This document shows, in pieces, positions 15,480 to 24,008 of a stretch of DNA of 64,000 nucleotides. The notes beneath the pieces are model-generated. The model searched no databases. It had not been told where the DNA came from and saw nothing but the letters and a program-made list of their open reading frames with translations. How positions within the stretch are numbered: the stretch's first letter is position 1; each line of letters starts with the position of its first letter. The position numbers and the translations under genes were made by a program. The DNA is taken from NCBI GenBank assembly GCA_050305515.1, contig JBNLFL010000020.1, forward strand, positions 62,001-126,000, given 5' to 3'. This DNA is from JAFGUB01 sp050305515 (GTDB taxonomy: Bacteria > Campylobacterota > Campylobacteria > Campylobacterales > Sulfurimonadaceae).

Positions 15480-17180
15480 ATGCACATACTCTGGCTTCTG
15501 CTGCTGCCGCTTCTGTTGCCGGCAGCCCCCTACTCCATTCTTGTCGACAGCGGTTTTCAGGACCGTTGCTATGACATTACCGAAGATCATCACCGGGACA
15601 TCAGCGCGGTAGGTTTTTCACAGCACTTCCAGACCAAAGCGGTTACGGAACATACCGCCTATTCCAATGCTTTTGACTATCTTCAAAGCGTTAAAAAGAG
15701 TCCGGGTGAGCAGATCCGTCTCGTCCGTCTCAACGCTGATGGAAACGTCACGTTTGATTTTTCTAACAATCTTTCCCGTTTCAATCGCGCGGTTTCTGTC
15801 GTTAAAACGGCTGATAACGGCTATTTTATCGGTGGCTACACGCAGGAGGGAGCGCTGTTGCTGCTGCGACTCTCGGCATCAGGAAGCATCCGGTTTGAAA
15901 AAACATTCGGAACCCGTAACTTCGACCGCATGAACCGGCTCGTTGCGCTGCGCGACGGCGGTGTTCTTGCCGTCGGTTCTTCCATGACTTCAAGATCTCA
16001 CAGTGATCCGCTTTATAAACAGGGACTGGGTCTCAATGATATCTTTCTCAGCCGCTTCGATCAAAACGGCAGAGTGCTCTGGAGCAAAAAATACGGCACC
16101 CTCTCGGATGATCGCGGCATGGATGCAGCCGAAGCCTTCGACGGATCACTTTTGATACTCTCAACCAGTTCGGACGAGAAAAATCGTTCCATCACACTGA
16201 TGCGCCTGAGTGAAGAGGGTGATAAAATCTGGCTCAAACAGTATGCCAAAGCGGGAGTGTTGAGCGCCAAACGTCTTATAACACTGCGTGATGACCACTT
16301 TATTGTCGCCATCTCCAATTATGATGATAAAAAATCGGAGCAAAGTCGTCTGATAAAGTTTGATCTGCAGCGCAATATCCTTGATGAATCCGATGTTGAG
16401 GGGTGTCTGATAGAAGATATCAAAGAGCGCGCCGACGGGGCCATCATTGGTGTCGGTTCTGCGAACACATCGTCTCAGACACAAGCCTGTGCCGCTGCAT
16501 TTAGCCCGTCCCTGCATCCGCTTTGGCAACGTCATTTCAGCCGCTATGAGCGTTCATCGTTTCATGCCCTGAGTATCTTGCATGACGGCATGATTGCTGC
16601 GGGAGGCGAAGCGATTCAGACGCCTTCGCAGGAGAGTGATATCTGGATTGTAAAACTCAACAGTGACGGTACGCCAGCCTCTTTGCCTCTGCCGCGTCAC
16701 GGACTTTATGCGGATTTGCACCGCGTGCTGCTGCCATTCATTACCAGCCATGCCATCACAATGGACGAAAATCTGAATATTCTCTTCTCCGGTGAAGGAC
16801 TGCAGTACGCACAGGGAGTCGCGACACTGAGTACGGCGCAAAAAAAACTGCTGGACCAACTCGTCGCACCGCTACTGGAGACCCTCTACCGCTACCGCGA
16901 CCGAATCGATACCCTGCAGGTCAACGGGCACGCCTCAAGCGAATGGGGCAATGCTGCGCTGGAAGCACGCTATCTGAACAATCTTTCGCTCTCTTCCGCA
17001 CGTTCCTATCATCTGCTGCGCTATCTTTTTACGCATCATGACGCAGCCCCTTACCAAAAATGGCTTACTGCCATACTCAGCAGCAATGGACACAGTTTTG
17101 CCAATCCCGTCAAAGAAACTGGTGAAACAGAGAATGAGATAAAATCAAGAAGAGTCAGTTTAAAAGTAGAAATGAAGTAA
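15480..17180 (+). CDS. Exported OmpA-like protein with propeller-like repeats
   Basis: This 566-residue protein has a very hydrophobic signal peptide (MHILWLLLLPLLLPAAPYS). The middle (about 60-400) contains repeated blades of the type DGG-(x)n-GG-x-T or GGY-T-x-x-G-x-x-LLL, suggesting a beta-propeller. The C-terminal region holds an OmpA-like peptidoglycan-binding domain, seen in VNGHASSEW, a LSLSSARSYHLLRYL helix and a terminal SRRVSLKVE. It probably anchors to the cell wall from the periplasm or outer membrane. I chose ATG 15480 to give a proper signal peptide. A terminator-like hairpin follows. Confidence 0.78.
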   Translation: MHILWLLLLPLLLPAAPYSILVDSGFQDRCYDITEDHHRDISAVGFSQHFQTKAVTEHTAYSNAFDYLQSVKKSPGEQIRLVRLNADGNVTFDFSNNLSRFNRAVSVVKTADNGYFIGGYTQEGALLLLRLSASGSIRFEKTFGTRNFDRMNRLVALRDGGVLAVGSSMTSRSHSDPLYKQGLGLNDIFLSRFDQNGRVLWSKKYGTLSDDRGMDAAEAFDGSLLILSTSSDEKNRSITLMRLSEEGDKIWLKQYAKAGVLSAKRLITLRDDHFIVAISNYDDKKSEQSRLIKFDLQRNILDESDVEGCLIEDIKERADGAIIGVGSANTSSQTQACAAAFSPSLHPLWQRHFSRYERSSFHALSILHDGMIAAGGEAIQTPSQESDIWIVKLNSDGTPASLPLPRHGLYADLHRVLLPFITSHAITMDENLNILFSGEGLQYAQGVATLSTAQKKLLDQLVAPLLETLYRYRDRIDTLQVNGHASSEWGNAALEARYLNNLSLSSARSYHLLRYLFTHHDAAPYQKWLTAILSSNGHSFANPVKETGETENEIKSRRVSLKVEMK

Positions 17181-17207
17181 AAAGCGGGAGAGAAAGCCCC
17201 TCTCCCG
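17180..17207 (-). terminator. Terminator between convergent genes
   Basis: An 8-bp stem, CGGGAGAG at 17185-17192 and CTCTCCCG at 17200-17207, is followed on the minus strand by a run of five T. It suits termination of the cytochrome gene and may also act on the plus-strand gene. Confidence 0.65.
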
Positions 17208-17229
17208 AAGAAATATTGCGGTTAGCCGA

Positions 17230-17565
17230 TCAGCCGCAAGAAGGAACGTTACCAGAGTCTGAACCGTATTCGTAAAGGAAATCTTTAAGATCCGGTGCCA
17301 TTTTCTGGAATTTGTCGCCTTTGAAGAACGCTTCAGATTTGTCGCCTGCGTGAGCTTTAATCATGCCTTCCGCATTGTTTTCAAAAAGTTCTTCCCACTC
17401 GTCCTGTGTATGCATCGCGGCACCTTTAGTACCGTTACCGTGACATTTTTTACAGGTTTTCAAGTAGGCTTTCTGGCCTTTTTTAATATCGGCGTTGGCA
17501 GCTGTGCTGAGCATACCAAGTGCAACAAGTGACGACAAAAGAACTGAAGTAGTTTTTTTAATCAT
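17230..17565 (-). CDS. Periplasmic c-type cytochrome
   Basis: This 111-residue protein has a Sec signal peptide (cleavage after ANA at about residue 25) and one haem c site, C38-K-K-C41-H42, with a candidate sixth ligand Met in KMAPDL. Small class I cytochromes of this kind carry electrons in the periplasm. It is monocistronic with its own terminator, so I cannot assign a specific redox partner. Confidence 0.88.
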   Translation of the reverse strand: MIKKTTSVLLSSLVALGMLSTAANADIKKGQKAYLKTCKKCHGNGTKGAAMHTQDEWEELFENNAEGMIKAHAGDKSEAFFKGDKFQKMAPDLKDFLYEYGSDSGNVPSCG

Positions 17566-17623
17566 TTATTTCCCCTTTCATATTGGTGAAGCTTATACTA
17601 CAGGAATCACACTAAAATCACAA

Positions 17624-17965
17624 TTAAGATTCCGGATTATCTTCCAAAGGGATCTGTTCCCGTGTCGGAGCGACTGCTTTACGCAGCTGACCGTCCCGAA
17701 CCTTGCGGTATGCTTTGCGTCCGAGGCCATCAAGCGCGTCACTGCTGACATGTAATGCTTCGGCAATTTCGGCATTGCCGATATGCGCTTCTTTCATAAT
17801 AAAGTAGCGCAGCTCTTTTTTGGTAAGACGTCGTTTGAGCTCTGCATAGAGAAAAATCTCGTCATCGCTGATAGCGGCGTCACCGCACTCATGGATTCTG
17901 ACCAGCAGGTCATGGATGGTTGCTTCGGGGTGGTATCGAAACCACAGAGAATTTTCAAGGCTCAC
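17624..17965 (-). CDS. Small helix-turn-helix-like protein, unknown function
   Basis: I do not recognise this 113-residue protein. Residues about 45-90 look like a helix-turn-helix region similar to sigma region 4 or LuxR-type folds (KKELRYFIMKEAHIGNAEIA followed by ALHVSSDAL). It overlaps the 3' end of serB by 4 bp and is therefore co-expressed. A DNA-binding role is only a guess. Confidence 0.6.
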   Translation of the reverse strand: MSLENSLWFRYHPEATIHDLLVRIHECGDAAISDDEIFLYAELKRRLTKKELRYFIMKEAHIGNAEIAEALHVSSDALDGLGRKAYRKVRDGQLRKAVAPTREQIPLEDNPES

Positions 17966-18585
17966 AGCAATCTCCCCAGAATCTCGGTCAGATCTTTCTT
18001 TTCAATAATGATGTTCGCCTCTTTTTTAAGAACCTCTTTAGCACAAAACGCTACCCGGGTTCCGGCATGTTTGAACATGGAAAGATCATTGGCACCGTCT
18101 CCTACGACCATGGTTTCCTCTTCACTGATACCCATCAGTCCCTGCAGTCTACTCAACATATCTCCTTTGGAGTAATTAAACATCATATCACCGCCGACAA
18201 GACCCGTCAGAATGCCCTCTTTGGCATGCAAGATGTTGGAGAAATCGGCATCAAAACCGAGCTTTTCTTTGGCATAGCCCGTCGCACTGCGAAAACCACC
18301 GCTGAAACAGACCACACGCAAACCCGCTTTTTTCAATTCTTTGATGGTCTCTTTCGCACCGGGCATGTAGGGCAGACTCCGGCTGATGGCTTCCACTTTG
18401 GAGTATTCAAGCCCTTTGAGAAGGCCGACTCGCTCCTGAAGACTCTCGAAAAAATCGAGTTCCCCGTTCATGGCACGTTCCGTAATGGCGCTGACCCGTT
18501 CACCGATACCGAGCTCTTCGGCAAAAAAATCGATTGTCTCGCCGTCCATGAGCGTCGAATCGAAGTCAAATACACACAATTTCAT
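17962..18585 (-). CDS. serB: Phosphoserine phosphatase
   Basis: This 207-residue HAD-family enzyme matches SerB, the last step of serine synthesis (phosphoserine to serine). The nucleophile motif DFDSTLMDGE lies at residues 7-16 with Asp7 and Asp9. SGGF marks motif II and GDGANDLSMF (about 160) motif IV. No N-terminal ACT domain is present, as is usual for short SerB proteins. It is transcribed divergently from the MetF-like gene with 51 bp between them. Confidence 0.92.
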   Translation of the reverse strand: MKLCVFDFDSTLMDGETIDFFAEELGIGERVSAITERAMNGELDFFESLQERVGLLKGLEYSKVEAISRSLPYMPGAKETIKELKKAGLRVVCFSGGFRSATGYAKEKLGFDADFSNILHAKEGILTGLVGGDMMFNYSKGDMLSRLQGLMGISEEETMVVGDGANDLSMFKHAGTRVAFCAKEVLKKEANIIIEKKDLTEILGRLL

Positions 18586-18636
18586 TTTTATGGCTTTCTG
18601 GATAAAATTTCGAAATTATATCCAAAGGAGGTGCCC

Positions 18637-19545
18637 ATGTTCGAAGCGCTGATCGACAAACTTCAAAACGGCAGCTATATCACGCTTGAGACGACTCCGG
18701 GGCACTCCCCGCAATTCGCACCTACCATTGACAAAATTGCCGAGCTGGGATTGCATGAACTCGTCGACGGATTCAGTACCACCGACAATCCGCTGGCAAA
18801 ACTCAAATACAACCCGCTCTTTGCTGCGGCCATGCTGCAACAGCACTTCAACAAGCCAGTCATCGCCACACTGAGCATGCGCGACCGCAACCGTATCGCC
18901 CTGCAAAGCGACCTGCTCGGTGCCAATGAAGCCAATGTGCGTGCCATTTTGGCTTTGACCGGCGATCCTGCGAAAATCTCCGACCAGCCGCATGCCAAAG
19001 GAGTCATGGAAGGTGACAGTTCGCTGCTCCTCGATATCATCAGCTGCTTCAACAGCGGCATCGACTATGCCGGGCGTCCCCTTACATGTAAGCCCGAAAC
19101 GCTCTACCCGTTCGCGGTCATGAACTCCTACGCCAAAAATCCCAATACCCTGCTCAAAAAGATGCAGAAGAAAATGACGCATAAAGCGCTGGGTATCATC
19201 ACCCAACCCGTTTATGACATCCAAAACGCCCGAATGCTGCTTGAACTGCGTGACACCGCACGTGCACAAAGCGGTTCGGAATGCGAACTGATTCTCGGAA
19301 TTTTCCCCATCACGAAACTGCGAACCGCGCAGTTTCTTTCCGCACACGTACCCGGTATCAATGTACCCGCCTACTGGCTGGACACGCTGCGCGATGCAGC
19401 GGAAATTTCACCCGAAGCAGAGTATGAAGCCGGTTTTGCCCTGAGCCGGAAACTTTTTAACGATATCAAAGCGCTGCACCCGAAAATCCATTTGATGACA
19501 GCCAACCAATTCGGTCTTGCCAAAGCACTTCTGAGTCAAACTTGA
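18637..19545 (+). CDS. metF: MetF-like methylenetetrahydrofolate reductase
   Basis: This 302-residue protein resembles methylenetetrahydrofolate reductases, flavoproteins that reduce methylene-THF to methyl-THF for methionine synthesis. ALTGDPAKISDQPHAKGV and GIITQPVYD match conserved family segments. ATG 18637 sits behind a near-perfect AAAGGAGGT. A long open frame upstream in the same frame is antisense to serB and is not part of the gene. A TTACATGTAA palindrome at 19082-19091 encodes Leu-Thr-Cys-Lys. The rho promoter overlaps its stop codon. Confidence 0.82.
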   Translation: MFEALIDKLQNGSYITLETTPGHSPQFAPTIDKIAELGLHELVDGFSTTDNPLAKLKYNPLFAAAMLQQHFNKPVIATLSMRDRNRIALQSDLLGANEANVRAILALTGDPAKISDQPHAKGVMEGDSSLLLDIISCFNSGIDYAGRPLTCKPETLYPFAVMNSYAKNPNTLLKKMQKKMTHKALGIITQPVYDIQNARMLLELRDTARAQSGSECELILGIFPITKLRTAQFLSAHVPGINVPAYWLDTLRDAAEISPEAEYEAGFALSRKLFNDIKALHPKIHLMTANQFGLAKALLSQT

Positions 19546-19571
19546 CTTTTGCAGTGCAAGTAAACTATAAT
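19542..19571 (+). promoter_or_regulatory. Sigma70 promoter of rho
   Basis: TTGACT at 19542-19547 and TATAAT at 19566-19571 are separated by 18 bp. The -35 overlaps the TGA stop of the MetF-like gene. The long leader of about 70 nt before rho could allow the autoregulation known for rho in other bacteria. Confidence 0.7.
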
Positions 19572-19649
19572 TTCGATCACAAATCCAACATAAATTGACT
19601 TTCCTGTACTTCTGCCATTTTAAAATCCACTTTATTCCCAAGGTAATAC

Positions 19650-20984
19650 ATGAGCGAAACCGCACCGCGTAAGAACACGACCAAAAAGTCTTCTAACGGA
19701 AGAACACACACTCCTGTCAAAGGCCACAGCATTGAAGATCTCCGCATGCAGCCTATTGACGTCCTGGTCGACATCGCCACTGAACTTGAAATCGAACATC
19801 CCAATGAGCTCAAACGCCAGGATCTGATTTTTGAAATCCTCAAATCTCAGGTAGCCCAGGGCGGTTTCATTCTCTTTACCGGTATTTTGGAGATCATGCA
19901 AGACGGCTACGGCTTTCTGCGTGCGATTGACCAGAGCTTTTCCGACTCCCTGCACGACGCCTATGTCAGCAGCACCCAGATCAAACGTTTCGCCCTGCGT
20001 AACGGTGACACGGTTACCGGACAGGTACGCGCGCCCAAAGATCAGGAGCGTTACTACGCCCTGCTCAAGATTGAGGCCATCAATTACCTGCCGCCTGAAG
20101 AGTCCAAAAAACGTCCGCTTTTTGAAAACCTCACCCCGCTCTATGCAGCGGAACAGCTTAAACTCGAATACCTGCCGCAGAACCTTACCGGCCGCATGAT
20201 GGACCTTTTCTGTCCTATCGGTAAAGGGCAGCGCGGCCTCATCGTCGCACCCCCGCGCTCGGGTAAAACGGAACTGCTCAAAGAGATCGCGCACGGTATC
20301 AGTTCCAACCATCCCGAAGTCGAACTGATGGTGCTGCTCGTTGACGAACGCCCCGAAGAGGTTACTGACATGGAACGCTCCGTCAAGGGTGAAGTCTACA
20401 GCTCCACGTTCGACATGCCGGCAAAGAACCATGTCAAAGTGGCGGAGATGGTTATTGAACGCGCCAAGCGCCGTGTTGAAGTGGGCAAAGATGTCGTCAT
20501 TCTTCTTGACTCCATCACCCGTCTGGCACGCGCGTACAATACGGTCACGCCAAGTTCGGGCAAAGTCCTCTCGGGTGGTGTCGACGCCAATGCGCTCCAT
20601 AAACCCAAACGCTTTTTCGGTGCCGCACGTAACATCGAAAATGGCGGCAGCCTGACCATTATCGCTACGGCGCTTGTCGAGACCGGAAGCCGAATGGATG
20701 AGGTTATCTTCGAAGAGTTTAAAGGAACCGGTAACTCCGAGGTCGTCCTCAGCCGCAAAATCTCCGACCGCCGTATTTTCCCGGCTATCGACATTCTCAA
20801 ATCCGGTACGCGTAAAGAGGAGCTGCTCATCAGCAGCGACATTCTGACCAAAGTTTACATTCTTCGCACCATGCTACATAAACAGGATGATGAAGTCGAA
20901 GCACTCAAGTTCCTCTACACCACCATGAAGAAAAACCCGACCAATCAGGATTTTCTTGACAGCATGAACGACGGCAACAACTAA
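19650..20984 (+). CDS. rho: Transcription termination factor Rho
   Basis: This 444-residue protein is the hexameric RNA helicase Rho. The N-terminal Rho_N and RNA-binding regions (about 25-130) contain GFILFTGILEIMQDGYGFLR. The ATPase domain has Walker A near 201-209 (PPRSGKTEL), Walker B VVILLDSITRLARAYN, and the Q/R-loop segment FFGAARNIENGGSLTI. A basic N-terminal extension of about 20 residues precedes Rho_N. It is followed after one base by murI, an order shared with H. pylori. Confidence 0.97.
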   Translation: MSETAPRKNTTKKSSNGRTHTPVKGHSIEDLRMQPIDVLVDIATELEIEHPNELKRQDLIFEILKSQVAQGGFILFTGILEIMQDGYGFLRAIDQSFSDSLHDAYVSSTQIKRFALRNGDTVTGQVRAPKDQERYYALLKIEAINYLPPEESKKRPLFENLTPLYAAEQLKLEYLPQNLTGRMMDLFCPIGKGQRGLIVAPPRSGKTELLKEIAHGISSNHPEVELMVLLVDERPEEVTDMERSVKGEVYSSTFDMPAKNHVKVAEMVIERAKRRVEVGKDVVILLDSITRLARAYNTVTPSSGKVLSGGVDANALHKPKRFFGAARNIENGGSLTIIATALVETGSRMDEVIFEEFKGTGNSEVVLSRKISDRRIFPAIDILKSGTRKEELLISSDILTKVYILRTMLHKQDDEVEALKFLYTTMKKNPTNQDFLDSMNDGNN

Positions 20985-20985
20985 A

Positions 20986-21729
20986 ATGCGCGTCGGGGTC
21001 TTTGACAGCGGAATCGGCGGTCTGACCGTCGTCAAGTCGCTTAAGGAACACGGCCTCTTCAGCGAAATCATCTACTTCGGCGACACCGCCCGCGTTCCTT
21101 ACGGCGTGAAAGATCAAAACACCATCATCCGCTATGCGCTTGAAGCCCTCGAATTTTTCAAAAACTTCGATATCGACCTGCTCATTGTCGCCTGCAACAC
21201 CGTCAGTGCCTACGCCCTTGAAGAGATGAAGACCCATGCCACGTTCGATGTCGTCGGCGTGGTTGAAGCGGGCGTTCTCGCGACCCGAAACGCCATGCAT
21301 GACACCGATGCTTCTATTCTCATTCTGGGGACACGCGCAACCGTGCGCTCGCAGGCGTATGAAAAGCAGCTCCGTTCACTCGGATACAGCAATTTGACAT
21401 CACGCGCCACCGGTCTTTTCGTTCCCATCGTCGAAGAAGGCATCTTCGAAGGTGCCGTCCTTGAGAGTACCATGACCCACTACTTTGATGGTTTGCAGAC
21501 TCCCGATGCCATTATTCTCGGATGTACCCATTTTCCGCTTATCGAAAAAGAGATCGCGCGCTATTTCAATCATGAAAGCCGACTCATCCACTCCGGTGAA
21601 GCGATGGTCGAGTTCTTACATGTAACCTACGGGTTCGAAGAGCGTTTTGAAAACTGCGACATGAAATTCTTTGCCTCAGAGAATCCTGAAGCGCTCAAAG
21701 AAGTTGCAAAGAAGTGGCTTTCGCTTTGA
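20986..21729 (+). CDS. murI: Glutamate racemase
   Basis: This 247-residue enzyme makes D-glutamate for peptidoglycan. The start MRVGVFDSGIGGLTVVK and the two catalytic cysteines in VACNTVSAYALEE and ILGCTHFPLIE are clear. It begins one base after the rho stop, so it is translated from the rho transcript. A TTACATGTAA palindrome at 21616-21625 encodes Leu-His-Val-Thr. Confidence 0.96.
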   Translation: MRVGVFDSGIGGLTVVKSLKEHGLFSEIIYFGDTARVPYGVKDQNTIIRYALEALEFFKNFDIDLLIVACNTVSAYALEEMKTHATFDVVGVVEAGVLATRNAMHDTDASILILGTRATVRSQAYEKQLRSLGYSNLTSRATGLFVPIVEEGIFEGAVLESTMTHYFDGLQTPDAIILGCTHFPLIEKEIARYFNHESRLIHSGEAMVEFLHVTYGFEERFENCDMKFFASENPEALKEVAKKWLSL

Positions 21730-21771
21730 TCTGATTTGGCTAGAATGGAGCATCTTGTTTCAGGAGCCTCC

Positions 21772-22278
21772 ATGCTGCGTTTTGTACTTTTTCTCTCACT
21801 CGCACTCTTTGGGCAAGCCGCCGATGTTGTCAAAATCGAGCGCATGAGTCTTGATCTCGCGAGCGAGATCGCCAAACGTTCTGTCGAAGCCTGCCGTGCG
21901 CAGGGCTACTGGGTCAGCGCCGTCGTAGTTGATCGCAGCGCCAATGTACAGGTGGTACTGCGTGACACCTATGCCGCGCGCTTTACCATGACGATCGCCG
22001 AACAAAAAGCCAACGCCGTCATCATGGCCGGAACCGACAGCGGCACTTTTGTTGCCAACCGCGCCGATATCCGCAATGAGCTCAACAACATCGACGGTCT
22101 TATCATGATGGAGGGCGGCCTTGCAGTCAAATCCGGTGATACGCTGCTCGGTGCGGTAGGCGTCAGCGGCGCTCCCGGCGGACACCTTGACGCCGCATGC
22201 GCCGCAAAAGCCCTGAAATCACTCGAAGAACGCCTCGCCTTTGCTACCATGGAAAGTGACGAAGACGAGGCAAAGTAG
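21772..22278 (+). CDS. Exported GlcG/HbpS-family protein
   Basis: This 168-residue protein belongs to the GlcG/HbpS (DUF336) family, some members of which bind haem. After a signal peptide (MLRFVLFLSLALFGQAAD) the family core follows, with VVVDRSANVQVVLRD and the hallmark GAVGVSGAPGGHLDAACA. I chose ATG 21772 because CAGGAG lies upstream and it gives a clean signal peptide. Its function here is unknown; haem or cofactor binding in the periplasm is possible. Confidence 0.82.
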   Translation: MLRFVLFLSLALFGQAADVVKIERMSLDLASEIAKRSVEACRAQGYWVSAVVVDRSANVQVVLRDTYAARFTMTIAEQKANAVIMAGTDSGTFVANRADIRNELNNIDGLIMMEGGLAVKSGDTLLGAVGVSGAPGGHLDAACAAKALKSLEERLAFATMESDEDEAK

Positions 22279-22297
22279 TCCCTTAGTATGCCTGTGC

Positions 22298-22303
22298 TAC
22301 AAT
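22298..22303 (+). promoter_or_regulatory. Candidate -10 box of dnaX
   Basis: TACAAT lies 25 nt before the GTG start of dnaX in the short spacer after the GlcG-like gene. Confidence 0.45.
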
Positions 22304-22328
22304 CTGCGAAAACTGACAAAGGCAGCGC

Positions 22329-24008
22329 GTGAATCCGACGTCTGAGGTACTGGCTCGAAAATACCGTCCCAACAACTTTGAAGAGCTTATCGGTCAGGAG
22401 AGCATTACCCAGACGCTCTCTCTGGCGCTTGAGTCCAAACGCCTCTCGCATGCCTACCTCTTCTCCGGACTGCGCGGATCGGGCAAGACATCGACGGCGC
22501 GTATTTTCTCAAAAGCGCTGGTGTGTGACGAAGGGCCGACTTCCAAACCCTGCGACGTTTGTCCCAACTGCGTTATGGCGAAGGAAAGCCGCCACATGGA
22601 CATCATCGAGATGGATGCGGCATCGAGCCGCAAAATCGATGACATCCGCGATCTCATCGAGCACACCAAGTATAAACCCGCATCGGCCAAATACAAGGTC
22701 TTTATTATCGACGAAGTCCACATGCTCACCAAAGAGGCTTTTAACGCCCTGCTTAAAACGCTTGAAGAGCCGCCTTCCTACGTCAAGTTCATTCTGGCGA
22801 CAACCGATCCGCTCAAACTCCCTGCAACCATTCTCAGCCGGACGCAGCATTTCCGTTTCAAAAAAATAGCCACGCACAACATCGTCGAACATCTCAAACA
22901 CATCTTACATGTAGAGAATATCGATTTTGAGAATGACGCACTTGAGATTCTTGCGCGCAGCGGTTCGGGAAGCCTTCGCGATACCTTGACCCTGCTCGAT
23001 CAGGCGATCATCTACTCTAAAAATTTTGTCGATGTCGCCACAGTGACTGAAATGCTGGGTCTTGTCGATCCCAATTTCATTGAAGAGATTTTCAACGCGG
23101 TTTTTGCCAAAGACCGCGCGCGCCTTATCGGCTATGTCAAAACGCTTTCGGAGTATGAGGCTGAGATGGTCGTTGATGAGCTTATCGCCTACCTTCAGGA
23201 GCGTCTTTATGCACAGGACCCGCAGTTTGGCACACTGCTGCTGGAGCGTTTTTTCCGGATTTTGAGCGATTCGAAATCACTCTTTGCCCTCAATGCCGAG
23301 GGGAGTTTCGTACTGGGGCTGATCTTTTTCAAAATGCTCGAAGCGCTCAAAGTCAAAGAGATTGATCATATGATCGAATCGCTCGAACGCGAGATTACGC
23401 GTCCGGATAACCTCTCATTTGCTCCACAGCGTGCTGAACAAACCCCAGCGGTACCGGAACCGCAGGTCACAGAAGCGCACGCCGCACCCGCAGAACCCGA
23501 AACCCTCAAGCACCAAAAGCTTTTTGCCGCGCTGACTGAACGGATTATGGATCGCAACAGCGATCTGGGGCGCTGTTTTGCCGAACAGATCCGCTTTGTC
23601 GGTTTTGAGGACAATGTTCTCAGCTGGGAGAGCTGTGCGGACGATGCCTGCAAAAAGCAGCTGACACAGGGGTATGGCATTATCAGACAATTTGTCAGAG
23701 AACTCTTCGGCGTCGATACCCAGATCAAAGCGGTTCCCTGCATAAAAGCTCCTCAGAGCGAACCCGAGCCGCAAATTTCCGAAGAGGCGGCTATGGAACC
23801 GGAAGTGCCGGAGCGGGAAAATGCCCCGCAATCACACTCCATGACCGAAGAGGTTGAAACCGGCTCCGGCAGCTGTGTTACCGGATGCGGCGATGAGGAT
23901 ATGAGTTCGAAAGAACTTGACGGAAACACCATTCTTGAAGAACCCATCATCAAAAAAGCGGCAGAACTTTTTGAAGCGCGAAAGATTACTATTCAGTCCA
24001 AGGTCTGA
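22329..24008 (+). CDS. dnaX: DNA polymerase III gamma/tau subunit
   Basis: This 559-residue protein is the clamp-loader ATPase DnaX. It shows Walker A (LRGSGKTSTARI, about 46-58), the zinc module with four cysteines (about 65-80, CDVCPNC), Walker B VFIIDEVHML, and the sensor segment FILATTDPLKLPATILSRTQ. The C-terminal third is acidic and low-complexity before a final domain. The start is GTG 22329, where the conserved VLARKYRP N-terminus begins. It converges with the Csd4-like gene, overlapping by 16 bp. Confidence 0.95.
   Translation: MNPTSEVLARKYRPNNFEELIGQESITQTLSLALESKRLSHAYLFSGLRGSGKTSTARIFSKALVCDEGPTSKPCDVCPNCVMAKESRHMDIIEMDAASSRKIDDIRDLIEHTKYKPASAKYKVFIIDEVHMLTKEAFNALLKTLEEPPSYVKFILATTDPLKLPATILSRTQHFRFKKIATHNIVEHLKHILHVENIDFENDALEILARSGSGSLRDTLTLLDQAIIYSKNFVDVATVTEMLGLVDPNFIEEIFNAVFAKDRARLIGYVKTLSEYEAEMVVDELIAYLQERLYAQDPQFGTLLLERFFRILSDSKSLFALNAEGSFVLGLIFFKMLEALKVKEIDHMIESLEREITRPDNLSFAPQRAEQTPAVPEPQVTEAHAAPAEPETLKHQKLFAALTERIMDRNSDLGRCFAEQIRFVGFEDNVLSWESCADDACKKQLTQGYGIIRQFVRELFGVDTQIKAVPCIKAPQSEPEPQISEEAAMEPEVPERENAPQSHSMTEEVETGSGSCVTGCGDEDMSSKELDGNTILEEPIIKKAAELFEARKITIQSKV

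Noticed and set aside
17920..18636. A long plus-strand open frame in phase with, and upstream of, the MetF-like gene
   Set aside because: It is antisense to serB, which has clear catalytic motifs; a strong AAAGGAGGT places the real start at 18637.
19632..20600. A 322-codon minus-strand open frame
   Set aside because: It is a shadow of rho, which is fully conserved.
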